This document shows positions 42,995 to 51,657 of a stretch of DNA of 64,000 nt, piece after piece. The translations under genes were made by a program, and so were the position numbers. The stretch is from assembly GCF_004331915.1 (NCBI RefSeq), contig NZ_CP036528.1:1807145-1871144 (forward strand), given 5' to 3'. This DNA is from Ureibacillus thermophilus. GTDB taxonomy: Bacteria > Bacillota > Bacilli > Bacillales_A > Planococcaceae. How positions within the stretch are numbered: position 1 is the first letter of the stretch; each line of letters starts with the position of its first letter. The notes under the pieces are model-generated. The model did not search any database, was not told the origin of the DNA, and saw nothing but the letters and a program-made list of their open reading frames with translations.

Positions 42995-43170
42995 GTGGGG
43001 ATAGAGGTGCGGTATTTATTAGGTTCTCATTTAGCTGAGCGAGCGATGAGGTGGGAAAGTAGGAAATACCGCCGAAGCATAGTTGCCTGCTCAAACAACT
43101 ATGCTGGGGTTGCAGTGAATAACTGCAGCACTGTCTTACATAGTAAATATGTAAGGTGAGCTATCCAAAG
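42995..43170 (+). ncRNA. Lysine riboswitch (L box)
   Basis: The leader carries the conserved L-box landmarks: GGATAGAGGTGCGG at the 5' side, AGTAGGAAATACCGCCGAAG, the hairpin CATAGTTG...CAACTATG followed by CTGGGGTTGCAGT, ACTGCAGCACTGTCTTACA and the 3' side GTGAGCTATCC. The P1 stem pairs GGATAG (42999-43004) with CTATCC (43161-43166). Lysine binding stabilises P1 and favours the terminator at 43202. The downstream genes encode an amino-acid ABC transporter, so this aptamer points to lysine as its substrate and to off-regulation when lysine is plentiful. Confidence 0.93.
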
Positions 43171-43200
43171 TGGAACTAGGGGTATTTGTTTAACAATGAT

Positions 43201-43232
43201 GCGACCTTAAGTTCTTCTTAGGTCGCTTTTTG
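43201..43232 (+). terminator. Riboswitch-controlled terminator
   Basis: GCGACCTTAAG pairs with CTTAGGTCGC and is followed by TTTTTGTTT. It lies 31 bases after the aptamer and 49 bases before the binding-protein start. Confidence 0.85.
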
Positions 43233-43280
43233 TTTGCAATGCTGCTAAACGAAATAACAGACGGAATTAGGAGGAAGCTT

Positions 43281-44138
43281 ATGAAAAAGAAACTTTGGAC
43301 GTTGCTATTAACCATGATCACCATTCTAGTACTTGCAGCTTGCGGCTCAAGCGATGATTCAAACAGCGGTGATTCAAAAGATTCAGAAACTTCATCAGAT
43401 TCTAAAGGTGTATTGCGCGTAGGAATGGAAGCAGCTTATGCGCCATTTAACTGGTCTCAAAAAGATGATTCGAACGGTGCAGTGCCAATTGCGGGTTCGA
43501 AAGAATATGCAAACGGTTATGATGTGCAAATTGCAAAACGCATCGCCGAAGGACTTGGTATGAAACTTGAAATTGTGAAAACAGATTGGGATGGATTGAT
43601 TCCATCACTTCAATCAGGAGCCATCGACCTTGTAATTGCTGGTATGTCTCCTACACCTGAACGCATGGAAGTCATTGATTTTACGGATAACTACTATACA
43701 AGCGACTTTGTTATCGTTGTGAAAAAAGATGGTCCATATGCTAATGCAAAATCCATCCACGATTTTAAAGGAGCAAAAGTTACTGCTCAACAAGGGACAA
43801 CTCACTATAATGTAATCGATCAAATGACAGGTGTTCAAAAACAAGTACCTGCTACTGACTTTGGTCAGATGCGTATTCAATTATCTTCTGGAGCTATTGA
43901 TGCTTACATCTCTGAACGCCCAGAAGGAATGTCTGCAGAAGCTGCTATTGAAGGATTCACTTATATCGTTCCAGAAGACGGCTTTGAAGCAGATGAATCT
44001 GATACGGCCATCGCGGTAGGATTGAAAAAAGGTTCTGAATTAAAAGAAAAAATAAATGAAATCTTGGCAGGAATTTCTGAAGAAGAACGCCAACAAATCA
44101 TGGAAGAAGCTATTAAAAATCAACCATCACAACAATAG
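43281..44138 (+). CDS. Amino-acid ABC transporter substrate-binding lipoprotein, predicted lysine-specific
   Basis: The 285-residue protein has a lipoprotein signal (lipobox LAACG near residue 20), an Asp/Ser/Asn linker and a family 3 (SBP_bac_3) solute-binding fold: LRVGMEAAYAPFNWSQ, GYDVQIAKRIAEGLG, DGLIPSLQSGAIDLVIAGMSPTPERMEVIDFT and the inter-lobe QQGTTHYNVI segment. It would bind the amino acid outside the cell and deliver it to the permease. Lysine is inferred from the riboswitch. GGAGGAAGC precedes the ATG. A terminator lies between this gene and the permease, so the binding protein is probably made in excess. Confidence 0.92.
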   Translation: MKKKLWTLLLTMITILVLAACGSSDDSNSGDSKDSETSSDSKGVLRVGMEAAYAPFNWSQKDDSNGAVPIAGSKEYANGYDVQIAKRIAEGLGMKLEIVKTDWDGLIPSLQSGAIDLVIAGMSPTPERMEVIDFTDNYYTSDFVIVVKKDGPYANAKSIHDFKGAKVTAQQGTTHYNVIDQMTGVQKQVPATDFGQMRIQLSSGAIDAYISERPEGMSAEAAIEGFTYIVPEDGFEADESDTAIAVGLKKGSELKEKINEILAGISEEERQQIMEEAIKNQPSQQ

Positions 44139-44143
44139 TGTGG

Positions 44144-44189
44144 TGAAAGGTTGTCTTGAGTTTTTCAGTTTACAAGACAACCTTTTTCC
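44144..44189 (+). terminator. Intra-operon terminator after the binding-protein gene
   Basis: AAAGGTTGTCTTG pairs with CAAGACAACCTTT and is followed by TTCC. It probably reduces transcription into the permease and ATPase genes. Confidence 0.75.
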
Positions 44190-44256
44190 ATTTCCCACCC
44201 TTTACTTAAAACTTCAATGATGAGCAAAACTAAACTATGAACAAGGAGATTTCTTT

Positions 44257-45003
44257 ATGTCTTTCTTAGAAACAGTATGGAATATTTTCCTGAATAACTG
44301 GGATCTCTTTTTACGTGGTGCATGGATCGCTTTAATTCTTGCCATTCTCGGCACCATTTTCGGAGCGATCATCGGTTTTTTCATCGGGATTATGCACACC
44401 ATTCCAATGCCAAAAAAAACTTTTAAGACTGTTATATTAAAAATTATTAATTTTATACTAACTTGTTATGTGGAATTATTCCGTGGAACGCCAATGATGG
44501 TACAAGCTATGGTTGTTTTCTACGGATTGTACGCCATTGATATTCAATTAAACCGCTTCGTTGCCGGTTTAATCGTCATTAGTTTAAATACGGGAGCTTA
44601 TATGGCGGAATATGTTCGCGGTGGTATTGTCTCCATTGATAAAGGCCAATTTGAAGCCAGTGAAGCCATTGGGATGAGCCACTTTCAAACAATGCTCTAT
44701 ATCATCCTTCCTCAAGTAGCTCGCAATATTCTGCCTGCGACTGGGAACCAGCTTGTTATGAATATTAAAGACTCTTCTGTATTAAGTGTTATCAGTGTTG
44801 TGGAATTGTTCTTTACGACAAACTCAGTTGCGGGAAGTACATATCGTTATGCGGAAGCTTTCTTGATTGCCTGCGTATTGTACTTTATTATGACGTTTAC
44901 TGTAACGCGTATATTGTTATGGTTTGAAAAGAAAATGGACGGTTCAGATTCATATCGCGTTGAGCTTGTAACAGGCAACAAGCCAAAATTAGGTGGTGAG
45001 TAG
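44257..45003 (+). CDS. Amino-acid ABC transporter permease (HisM/GlnP type)
   Basis: The 248-residue protein has about five membrane helices and the HisMQ-family signature ELFRGTPMMVQAMVVFYGLY near residue 70. The EAA loop GQFEASEAIGMSHFQTMLYIILPQVARNILPATGNQ, which contacts the ATPase, lies near 130-165. It forms the membrane channel, probably as a homodimer because only one permease gene is present. AAGGAG lies before the ATG, and the ATPase gene follows three bases after its stop. Confidence 0.93.
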   Translation: MSFLETVWNIFLNNWDLFLRGAWIALILAILGTIFGAIIGFFIGIMHTIPMPKKTFKTVILKIINFILTCYVELFRGTPMMVQAMVVFYGLYAIDIQLNRFVAGLIVISLNTGAYMAEYVRGGIVSIDKGQFEASEAIGMSHFQTMLYIILPQVARNILPATGNQLVMNIKDSSVLSVISVVELFFTTNSVAGSTYRYAEAFLIACVLYFIMTFTVTRILLWFEKKMDGSDSYRVELVTGNKPKLGGE

Positions 45004-45006
45004 CGA

Positions 45007-45744
45007 ATGTCAATAGTCATCGATATACGGCATTTAAATAAAAGATTCGGCAACCATGAAGTATTAAAAGATGTGAACTTCCAAGTAAAAAAAGGGGAAG
45101 TGGTGACATTAATCGGTTCTTCCGGTTCAGGAAAATCCACATTATTGCGATGCATCAACTTGCTGGAAATTCCAACAGCTGGGGAAATTATTTTTAATGG
45201 CCAAAATATTTTGGATGAAAAACATGACAGAAAACAATACCGCACTCATTTGGGTATGGTGTTTCAACAGTTTAATTTATTCAATAACTTAGATGTGCTA
45301 GGAAACTGTACTATTGGTCAAATCAAAGTTCTGAAACGTTCAAAAGAAGAGGCTATAAAAAATGCCATGAAATATTTAACCGTTGTTGGAATGGACAAAT
45401 TTAAACATGCAAGACCTCGCCAGCTTTCCGGTGGACAAAAACAGCGGGTAGCCATCGCAAGAGCGCTAGCCATGGATCCGGAAGTGATGTTGTTTGACGA
45501 ACCAACTTCCGCCCTTGACCCGGAAATGGTAGGGGAAGTGTTGAAAGTAATGCGGGATCTTGCCAATGCTGGGAACACAATGCTCATTGTGACTCATGAA
45601 ATGGAATTTGCAAGGGAAGTTTCCGATCGCGTGGTCTTTATGGACAAAGGAGTCATTGTGGAGGAAGGACCGCCTGAACAAGTGCTTGTCAATCCAAAAC
45701 ATGAAAGAACAAGAGAGTTTTTAAGACGTACATTAAATAAATAA
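45007..45744 (+). CDS. Amino-acid ABC transporter ATP-binding protein (GlnQ/HisP type)
   Basis: The 245-residue ATPase has Walker [10 protein letters not shown] at about residues 37-45, the Q-loop FQQFNLFNN, the signature [16 protein letters not shown] near 140, Walker [15 protein letters not shown] near 160 and the switch His in VTHEMEFA. It powers import through the permease encoded immediately upstream. The polar amino-acid subfamily assignment is clear; the lysine specificity comes from the riboswitch, not from this protein. Confidence 0.94.
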   Translation: MSIVIDIRHLNKRFGNHEVLKDVNFQVKKGEVVTLIGSSGSGKSTLLRCINLLEIPTAGEIIFNGQNILDEKHDRKQYRTHLGMVFQQFNLFNNLDVLGNCTIGQIKVLKRSKEEAIKNAMKYLTVVGMDKFKHARPRQLSGGQKQRVAIARALAMDPEVMLFDEPTSALDPEMVGEVLKVMRDLANAGNTMLIVTHEMEFAREVSDRVVFMDKGVIVEEGPPEQVLVNPKHERTREFLRRTLNK

Positions 45745-45746
45745 TT

Positions 45747-45785
45747 AAAAGGACCGTTTTCATTTTCAGGAAACGGTCCTTTTTA
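45747..45785. terminator. Bidirectional terminator after the lysine transporter
   Basis: AAAAGGACCGTTT pairs with AAACGGTCCTTTTT. The convergent hydrolase gene ends at its edge (stop at 45783-45785). Confidence 0.88.
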
Positions 45786-46541
45786 ACTTACTTTATTTTG
45801 ATATTCCTGAATATGGCTGGAGATAGCTGAATTAAATAGTTCAGGTTTTTCAATATTTGATAAGTGTCCTGCATTTTCAAAAATAATCAAGTTGGAAGAT
45901 TTAATCATGTAGTGCATCAGATAGGCGTTTTGAATCGGCACTACCTTATCTTCTAAAGAACCGATGATCAGTGTTGGAACGTCAATGGAGAATAAATCAT
46001 AAAAGTAATTTCTTCCTAAAGCTGATTGAATGGACCTAAAGTAAGTATCTTCCCGGATATAAAAGGCATCTTTCGCTAATTCATACACTTTTTTCTCTTT
46101 TGGATTGTATAAACATTTATTGATAAGACGTTCATTTAATTGGTCGATCGTATTTCTTTTCAAAAATCGTTTTGTTTTTTCAAGGGTTAAATTTCCAAAC
46201 AATGTTGGTATATAATAAGTAGTATTACATAAAATAAGCGATTTCACACGTTTTTTAAAACGCTTACATATTTCTAATGCAACAATACCACCGAGAGAAA
46301 GGCCGACAAAATGCGCTTTTTCAATGTTTAAATAATCCAAAACTTCAATAATATCTTTTGCAAAGTATTCCACTTGAATATTTTCTTTTTCCGGAGAGTA
46401 ACCATGTCCCCTTAATTCAATCATAATGAGACGATATCGCGTTGTCAGTTCCAGCTGCGGAGCCCAAGCCTGGATGCGATTGCCCAATCCATGAATAAAG
46501 ACAATTTCCTCGCCTTTGCCGACATCCAAGTAGTTTAGCAT
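45783..46541 (-). CDS. Alpha/beta-fold hydrolase
   Basis: The 252-residue protein starts MLNYLDVGKGEEIVFIHGLGNRIQAW, with the HG oxyanion motif. The nucleophile is the serine in VGLSLGGIVAL near residue 91, the acid is probably the Asp in IIGSLEDKVVP near 200, and the base is His in FENAGHLSNIEKP near 229, a complete triad. The family covers esterases, lactonases and carboxylesterases such as 3-oxoadipate enol-lactonase; the substrate is not inferable. I chose the ATG at 46541 by AAGGTG six bases upstream; longer starts (to 46625) add a non-family leader. Confidence 0.85.
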   Translation of the reverse strand: MLNYLDVGKGEEIVFIHGLGNRIQAWAPQLELTTRYRLIMIELRGHGYSPEKENIQVEYFAKDIIEVLDYLNIEKAHFVGLSLGGIVALEICKRFKKRVKSLILCNTTYYIPTLFGNLTLEKTKRFLKRNTIDQLNERLINKCLYNPKEKKVYELAKDAFYIREDTYFRSIQSALGRNYFYDLFSIDVPTLIIGSLEDKVVPIQNAYLMHYMIKSSNLIIFENAGHLSNIEKPELFNSAISSHIQEYQNKVS

Positions 46542-46832
46542 CGTCATCACCTTTTCGAAAAGAGTTATAAATAGCTTAGGGATGGTGTACGCTATAGTTT
46601 TTTCCACTAATCCATTTTTATACATAATTTTGGAAAAGCAGATCGGTTTATTCCTATTATATGTAAATTACACAGAAGTGTGTTAGACAGCTGTCCTCAT
46701 TATCAAATTTTAGGGGAAAATGGAGAATCGGTATCTTCAGGCTGGGACAAATTTGAAATCTTTTATGTATAAACTCTAGAATTTGATGTTATAATGATAG
46801 ACGATAGATTAAAGAAAAGAGAGGGTATGAGT

Positions 46833-47030
46833 ATGCTAAATCTGAAATGGAAGGATGCACCTACCATCCGTAAAGTCAAATGTGTGAATACAAATGCCAA
46901 AAAATATTTAGTATCCAATGTGTTAACGGTTGGAAAAGAATATGAAGTAAAAAATGAAACAGAAGAATTTATTTTCATTATTGATAACACTGGTAAAGTG
47001 GGCGGATATTATAAAGAGTATTTTGAATAA
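46833..47030 (+). CDS. Small DUF6501-like protein
   Basis: The 65-residue protein reads LNLKWKDAPTIRKVKCVNTNAKKYLVSNVLTVGKEYEVKNETEEFIFIIDNTGKVGGYYKEYF, a compact beta-rich domain of a small family common in Bacillaceae that I believe is DUF6501; function unknown. The ATG at 46833 lies 7 bases after GAGAGGG. The gene is bracketed by GGCTGGGACAAAT sequences (46741 and 47040), the end motif of the repeat element that begins 8 bases after its stop. Confidence 0.7.
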   Translation: MLNLKWKDAPTIRKVKCVNTNAKKYLVSNVLTVGKEYEVKNETEEFIFIIDNTGKVGGYYKEYFE

Positions 47031-47037
47031 AAAAATC

Positions 47038-47294
47038 GAGGCTGGGACAAATCTAAAAAAACATCATTTTCTCCAAGGAGAAAATGATGTTTTTTTGATA
47101 TGTTATTAAAATTGATTTCCGTTCCGGGGACGCTTTCCGCGGGCCCTCCTCTGAGTCATTCCTTCGCTCCTCGTGGTCTCGAGAGGGCTCGTCGCAGGAG
47201 TCGCCCCGTCACTCCAATCAATTTTTCGTTAGTTCAATTTTTTATCAAAACTCTTTCAACTGCCCCTTTCATTTTTTGTTTATGTCCCAGCCTC
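47038..47294. repeat. Short, inverted copy of the GAGGCTGGGACA-ended element at 12185-12518
   Basis: The element begins GAGGCTGGGACAAAT and ends TATGTCCCAGCCTC. Read on the minus strand it matches 12185-12518 nearly throughout: the leading ATAAACAAAAAATGAAAG segment, the GACGGGGCGA core, GACTCAGAGGAGGGCCCGCGGAAAG and the final ATCATTTTCTC hairpin. It lacks roughly 75 bases of the longer copy. Its right end runs into telA: the last four codons and the stop of that gene (EAGT-stop) are spelled by the terminal repeat. Confidence 0.8.
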
Positions 47295-48338
47295 TTTATT
47301 TTTTTCGATTGCATGAATGGTTTTTTCAAACACTTGCTGTTTTTCGTTTTGATCTTTTTGGATTTTTAATGTTTCTTCAATTGATTCAATGAGTTGGTAT
47401 TGAGTTTCTTTTAATTGTTCCAAGTCAGCATGTTCGGCATTGTTAATAGTTTCAGCCATTTTTTCAGAAGCATTGGCCAGACGTTTCGTAGTTTCATTAG
47501 CCCGATGTTGGCGATTGAGGTTGACGAGCATGGAAATTTGTGATTGCCATAACGGGATGGTCGATAAAACGGAAGATTGGATTTTTTCAATGAGCATTTC
47601 GTTCGTTGATTGAATCATCCGAATTTGAGGAGCTGTTTGCAACGAAATTTCCCTTGATAATTGCAAGTCATACATGCGCCGGTCTAACCATTCCACTGCA
47701 TTCCGCATATCGGCTAATTTCTGTTCCAATAACGGGTTGTTCAAGTCGCCCCCTTTTTCTAATCGCTGGATTTCCTTTAAAACATCCAGTTTTTTCATTT
47801 CTAAGGCCGCGATATGTAAATGAATGTGTTGAAAAAATTCTTCATTTTTTTCATAGACTTTATTTAACAGTTCATTATCAGATAATAAATTTTTCTGCGC
47901 TCGCCTTAAATGAACGGTTAAACGGTCGATTTGCACACTTAAACGATGATATTGGGAAACCAGTTGTTGAATCGGTTGTTTCCGCTTAAATAATTTGCCG
48001 AACAAGCCTTTTGCTTGGACTTTAAAATCATCTAAATGAATGGAATCTAATTGTTCAATCAACTGGGATAAAATTTCACGAATCGGTGACGTATCGCTCC
48101 TTTGCACTTCTGTTAATAATTGATGGGTAAAATGTTTTAAAGAATTTTGAACCTCTTCTCCAAAACGAAGGATCGTTTCATATCGAGTAATATCCAATTG
48201 GCTTGCTAAATATAATGCTTTAGACTGCTCTTCTTGCGTGAGGGTAGGGAAGATATTTGCATCCCTTAAAGAAAAAGAGCTCCCATCATTATTTGAAATG
48301 GCTTCTAAAGATGATTGTGAGCTCTTTTTCAAGTTCAT
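47280..48338 (-). CDS. yaaN: TelA/YaaN-family toxic anion resistance protein
   Basis: This 352-residue, largely helical protein contains the TelA-family segments QAKGLFGKLFKRKQPIQQLVSQYHRLSVQIDRLTVHLRRAQKNLL, LDRRMYDLQLSREISLQTAPQIRMIQSTNEMLIEKIQSSVLSTIPLWQSQI and NRQHRANETTKRLANASEKMAETI. TelA proteins are linked to tellurite and envelope stress resistance; the mechanism is unsettled. It overlaps xpaC by four bases, as in the B. subtilis xpaC-yaaN operon. Its last four codons plus stop lie in the end of a repeat element, so its natural C-terminus may have been replaced. Confidence 0.9.
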   Translation of the reverse strand: MNLKKSSQSSLEAISNNDGSSFSLRDANIFPTLTQEEQSKALYLASQLDITRYETILRFGEEVQNSLKHFTHQLLTEVQRSDTSPIREILSQLIEQLDSIHLDDFKVQAKGLFGKLFKRKQPIQQLVSQYHRLSVQIDRLTVHLRRAQKNLLSDNELLNKVYEKNEEFFQHIHLHIAALEMKKLDVLKEIQRLEKGGDLNNPLLEQKLADMRNAVEWLDRRMYDLQLSREISLQTAPQIRMIQSTNEMLIEKIQSSVLSTIPLWQSQISMLVNLNRQHRANETTKRLANASEKMAETINNAEHADLEQLKETQYQLIESIEETLKIQKDQNEKQQVFEKTIHAIEKNKEAGT

Positions 48339-48985
48339 TGGTCTTCCCTCCGAAATTCAATTTGCTGCTGTTTCTTTTCTCTTTCCATTTTGACATAATC
48401 CAACTCTAACTTTAAATTCTCAATATCCGCACTAAGAGCAGCTTTTAAATCCTCTTCCATTGTGTCTTGCAAGCTTTTCATGGCTTTCCGCGCTTCTTCT
48501 AGGGCGAGGTTCACATCTCTATCTTTGATTTGCTGTTGCACGAGCATTGTATAATTTTTGCTAAGTTGCACTGCTGATGGAAGATGGGAATAAAAAAATT
48601 CTTCTACGGTGTAAAATTTTTGCGGATTTGCTTGAACGATATTCACAATTCGTCTTGATAATTTCGTCATTTCATTAATCAATTTAAAGGATCGGATGGA
48701 ACGCACCCGAATATATTGTTGAGTTAATGAATTGATATGACTTCTAGCCTGCTTTATTTGCGATTCAATTAAAGAATATTCTGAGCGAGTCAGGCCAAAT
48801 GCTTTTGATTTTTTATATTTTTGAACGTTTTTGATGCTGACATTGCTGATTATATATATCAATATGGCTGCAATAATTGAAAACCATCCGTCGACTATAT
48901 CAAAATAATCTAATAATACGACTGAAATGATGGTAAATAAAAAATTTAATAAATGGCGCACTAAAAAATTCGTTAACCCCAGCAT
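48335..48985 (-). CDS. xpaC: XpaC-family protein (5-bromo-4-chloroindolyl phosphate hydrolysis family)
   Basis: The 216-residue protein has two N-terminal membrane helices (LLNFLFTIISVVLLDYF and WFSIIAAILIYIISNVSI), then a cytoplasmic helical domain with EYSLIESQIKQARSHINSLTQQYIRVRSIRSFKLINEM and a long charged coiled coil at the end. It matches XpaC of Bacillus, named after a chromogenic phosphate phenotype; a direct enzymatic role is doubtful. The AAGGAGG site and the ATGA overlap with yaaN show an operon. Confidence 0.88.
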   Translation of the reverse strand: MLGLTNFLVRHLLNFLFTIISVVLLDYFDIVDGWFSIIAAILIYIISNVSIKNVQKYKKSKAFGLTRSEYSLIESQIKQARSHINSLTQQYIRVRSIRSFKLINEMTKLSRRIVNIVQANPQKFYTVEEFFYSHLPSAVQLSKNYTMLVQQQIKDRDVNLALEEARKAMKSLQDTMEEDLKAALSADIENLKLELDYVKMEREKKQQQIEFRREDQ

Positions 48986-49094
48986 AAACTGACCTCCTTG
49001 CGTTCTTAGTATAATTACGTATGGTGGAGGGGAAAAGTTTCAAAACGGATTAATTTCATCATACAACTTTTATCATACTTTTCAAATATGAAAA

Positions 49095-49135
49095 TGAGGA
49101 TGTCCTAAAAGCATAAAACTTTCAGGACATCCTCT
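49095..49135. terminator. Terminator downstream of the acylphosphatase-like gene
   Basis: GAGGATGTCCT pairs with AGGACATCCTC around an AT-rich loop. Confidence 0.8.
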
Positions 49136-49191
49136 CTTATATAGACAACCTCAAAGATAGCGCCTCAAATTGGCTTTCCAGACGCCGCCAT

Positions 49192-49476
49192 TTAAACAAT
49201 ATCAATTTCCATTTTCTCATAACCTTTAAAATGGTCAAACATTTCAATGGAAAATAAATTAGATGCCTTTTCATCCCTTGTTCCTTTTTGCACAAAACGA
49301 ACAAATTCATCAATTGAAATTTCTTTTCCTTCCACTTCGATTTCAAGAAGGTTGTTTTCGTTGATTCTGCAATATCCCTTCAATCCTAATGTCTGCGCTT
49401 TTTGTTTAATGAAAAAACGGAGACTAATTTCATTATTTAGGTAACCATTACAAAGGATGCGCACTCTTTTTGCCAT
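49192..49476 (-). CDS. Acylphosphatase-like protein with altered active-site loop
   Basis: The 94-residue protein has the length and strand/helix pattern of acylphosphatases: VRILCNGYLNNEISLRFFIKQKAQTLGLKGYCRINENNLLEIEVEGKEISIDEFVRFVQKG. In the family the first loop is GxVQGVGFR; here it is GYLNNEISLRF, so the arginine is kept but the glycine/valine loop is lost. The Asn of the next strand may be in RINENN. It is either a divergent acylphosphatase or a non-catalytic relative. The ATG at 49476 follows AGGTGG; a GTG at 49485 is too close to that site. Confidence 0.65.
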   Translation of the reverse strand: MAKRVRILCNGYLNNEISLRFFIKQKAQTLGLKGYCRINENNLLEIEVEGKEISIDEFVRFVQKGTRDEKASNLFSIEMFDHFKGYEKMEIDIV

Positions 49477-49499
49477 CGATTCCACCTATATTAGAATTA

Positions 49500-51221
49500 T
49501 TACTTTCGTAAAGTTTTTAACATATGAATTAAATCGTTTAAATAGTAAATTACTTTATCGGATGCTTTCTCGATTTCTGATAAATGGAATTCAGCTTTAT
49601 GAGTATTGCCTTTCGTTAATTCAATGACAGCATTTTTAGCTGCTATATGCACAAGTTCATGATAATGATCTAACTCTTTAAAGGATTGTACATCTTTAAA
49701 CTGTGCTTGGGTTGTTTCTGAATAATACCATTTTCCTAAACGGCAATCTTTATGAGAAGATACTTCATCAGGAGATAATGTTTCCACTCCTAATAACATG
49801 TTGTAAACTCGCCATTTCCATAATAAATGGTCGGTTTTTGACAATTGCAGAAGTGCTGTATTTGATAATTGAACAGGATTGTTTTCCACCACATCGTTTC
49901 GGAAGCGAGTCATTTCTTTACTTAGTTCATAGACGCTTTCGGATGTTTGTTTACTTAATTGATGAATTTGTTCTTGTAAATTGCTCATCTGTGTCATACG
50001 TTGCGTAATTTCATCCACCGCAGCAGCCTGCTCTTCTGTAATAGCAGCCGTATTGGCGACATCATCCTGAATACTTTCAATGGCCGTGACAATTTGGTTT
50101 AATAAAGGCAGTGACTGTTTTGCTTCTGTTGTAGCTTCCTTAATTTTTTGAGAAGCTTCCGTGATGGAAAGGGAAACAGTATTGGAATAATCTTTTAAAG
50201 CGTTCACATTTTGGATTACATTATTTAGAGCATTGACTGTTCCTTCTGCCAGTTTGCGAACTTCTTGGGCTACGACGGAGAAACCTTTTCCGTGTTCGCC
50301 GGCACGGGCTGCTTCAATGGATGCGTTTAGTGCAAGCAAATTCGTTTGATCGGCAATTTCATTAATGAGCGTTACGATGTTTTCAATTTCATTCACATAA
50401 TTTTGCAAATCATAGAAAGATTTCACAATTTCTTGGAACGTTTCATCGGTTTCGAAAATATCATTTAATGCTTTTTCAATGGTATTTTTCCCGTTGGTGA
50501 TATTGCTCACAGATTGAGTCGTTTTTTCAGAAATTTCGGATGAAGAACGGGCTACCTCGCCGATGGAAGCTGAAATTTCTTCGGTCGCTGATGTAGAATT
50601 TTGAATTTCTACCGTTTGTCGGTCGACGCTATGTATTAAATCTTTCATAAACATAATTTTAGTGTTTGTTTCAATGAGCGAAGAAATTTCTGTAATGACA
50701 TTTTCGATCATGCTCTCTGTCAGCACTTCGACAAGCAGTTCTTGGTCCACATTCATCGCAGCGTTTAATGAGCGCAAATATTCAAAAGCTTTTTTAGGTT
50801 TCAGACCGAAGTTATATAAAATGTGGGTGCTAATATAAAAAGCAAATTGATTAAATAATACGATTAATTTACCTGTCTCAAATTTATGTATTCGAAATAA
50901 CTGGAAAAATGCTATCGTGTTCTCGACATATTCATTGTTTCGTTCAGATTGGAAAAAGCGCTGCAAATATTGATCGATGTCATCCTTTGAAAATGGATTT
51001 TGCTCTATCGGCGAAATTTCTTCCAGATAATGATGGAAAATGTTGCTCATAGTCGGTATAAAGTTTTCTATTTTATTATAGATTTCTTTTAAATTTTCCT
51101 GATCATTTTTGGTAAAATGATTATATTGAAGCGTTTTTAAAAAGCGGCCGGAAGCTTCAATATCTGTTCCGCGCTTCAATAAATCATCCAAATGGGCTCT
51201 TGGTTTAAATACTGAAATCAT
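49500..51221 (-). CDS. Globin-coupled soluble chemoreceptor (HemAT-like) with C-terminal CZB zinc-sensing domain
   Basis: The 573-residue protein has no membrane segment. Residues about 20-185 form a protoglobin/HemAT-like domain, with a candidate proximal heme histidine in [11 protein letters not shown]. Residues about 190-450 are an MCP signalling domain with hairpin tip [43 protein letters not shown]. The C-terminus is a chemoreceptor zinc-binding domain: [29 protein letters not shown] and [14 protein letters not shown] carry the His/Cys ligands. It would couple oxygen (or another gas) and zinc/redox sensing to CheA. AAAGGTAGG precedes the ATG. Confidence 0.88.
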   Translation of the reverse strand: MISVFKPRAHLDDLLKRGTDIEASGRFLKTLQYNHFTKNDQENLKEIYNKIENFIPTMSNIFHHYLEEISPIEQNPFSKDDIDQYLQRFFQSERNNEYVENTIAFFQLFRIHKFETGKLIVLFNQFAFYISTHILYNFGLKPKKAFEYLRSLNAAMNVDQELLVEVLTESMIENVITEISSLIETNTKIMFMKDLIHSVDRQTVEIQNSTSATEEISASIGEVARSSSEISEKTTQSVSNITNGKNTIEKALNDIFETDETFQEIVKSFYDLQNYVNEIENIVTLINEIADQTNLLALNASIEAARAGEHGKGFSVVAQEVRKLAEGTVNALNNVIQNVNALKDYSNTVSLSITEASQKIKEATTEAKQSLPLLNQIVTAIESIQDDVANTAAITEEQAAAVDEITQRMTQMSNLQEQIHQLSKQTSESVYELSKEMTRFRNDVVENNPVQLSNTALLQLSKTDHLLWKWRVYNMLLGVETLSPDEVSSHKDCRLGKWYYSETTQAQFKDVQSFKELDHYHELVHIAAKNAVIELTKGNTHKAEFHLSEIEKASDKVIYYLNDLIHMLKTLRK

Positions 51222-51305
51222 TTATAAACCTACCTTTCCATAATAAATTCCTTATCATCAATATTTTAACATAAGCTAAATAAGAAGATTGGGGTTTTTT
51301 TAAGT

Positions 51306-51602
51306 ATGTATAAAATAATTTATATGAAAGCAGATTTTGAACCGTGGTGGCAATTGGAAGACTGGGAAAAACAGATTGTTTCTGAATATGTTTATGATAC
51401 AAAAGAACAAATGGAAGAGGCGCTGGAGAAAATGCTAAAATCCTTCCGTGAAAAATATCAACATGAGGAAAGTAGGGAAGGGAAGTATTTTGCCTTTTGG
51501 TCTGATAATGAAAAAAGCTTTTGTGAAGCCTGTGATGAAGATTTACAAATTTTTCATGGTTTAATTGTGCAGGAATTGGGAATAATGTATAATGGAAATT
51601 GA
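51306..51602 (+). CDS. DUF1033-family protein
   Basis: This 98-residue acidic protein begins YKIIYMKADFEPWWQLEDWEKQIVSEYVYDTKEQMEEALEKML and ends with a Cys-containing segment FCEACDEDLQIFHGLIV. It matches the DUF1033 family of Firmicutes, of unknown function. The ribosome binding site is poor (TTGGGG at long distance), so expression may be low or the start imprecise. It is divergent from the globin chemoreceptor. Confidence 0.8.
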   Translation: MYKIIYMKADFEPWWQLEDWEKQIVSEYVYDTKEQMEEALEKMLKSFREKYQHEESREGKYFAFWSDNEKSFCEACDEDLQIFHGLIVQELGIMYNGN

Positions 51603-51657
51603 ATAAAGACATTCCCGATCCAATTATCAACGATTAAAAATATATTTAAAAAATCGT

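Noticed and set aside
47100-47369. Plus-strand frame of 89 residues in the second repeat copy
   Set aside because: It is made of the GC-rich repeat core, which is not conserved as a frame in the longer copy, and overlaps the end of telA.
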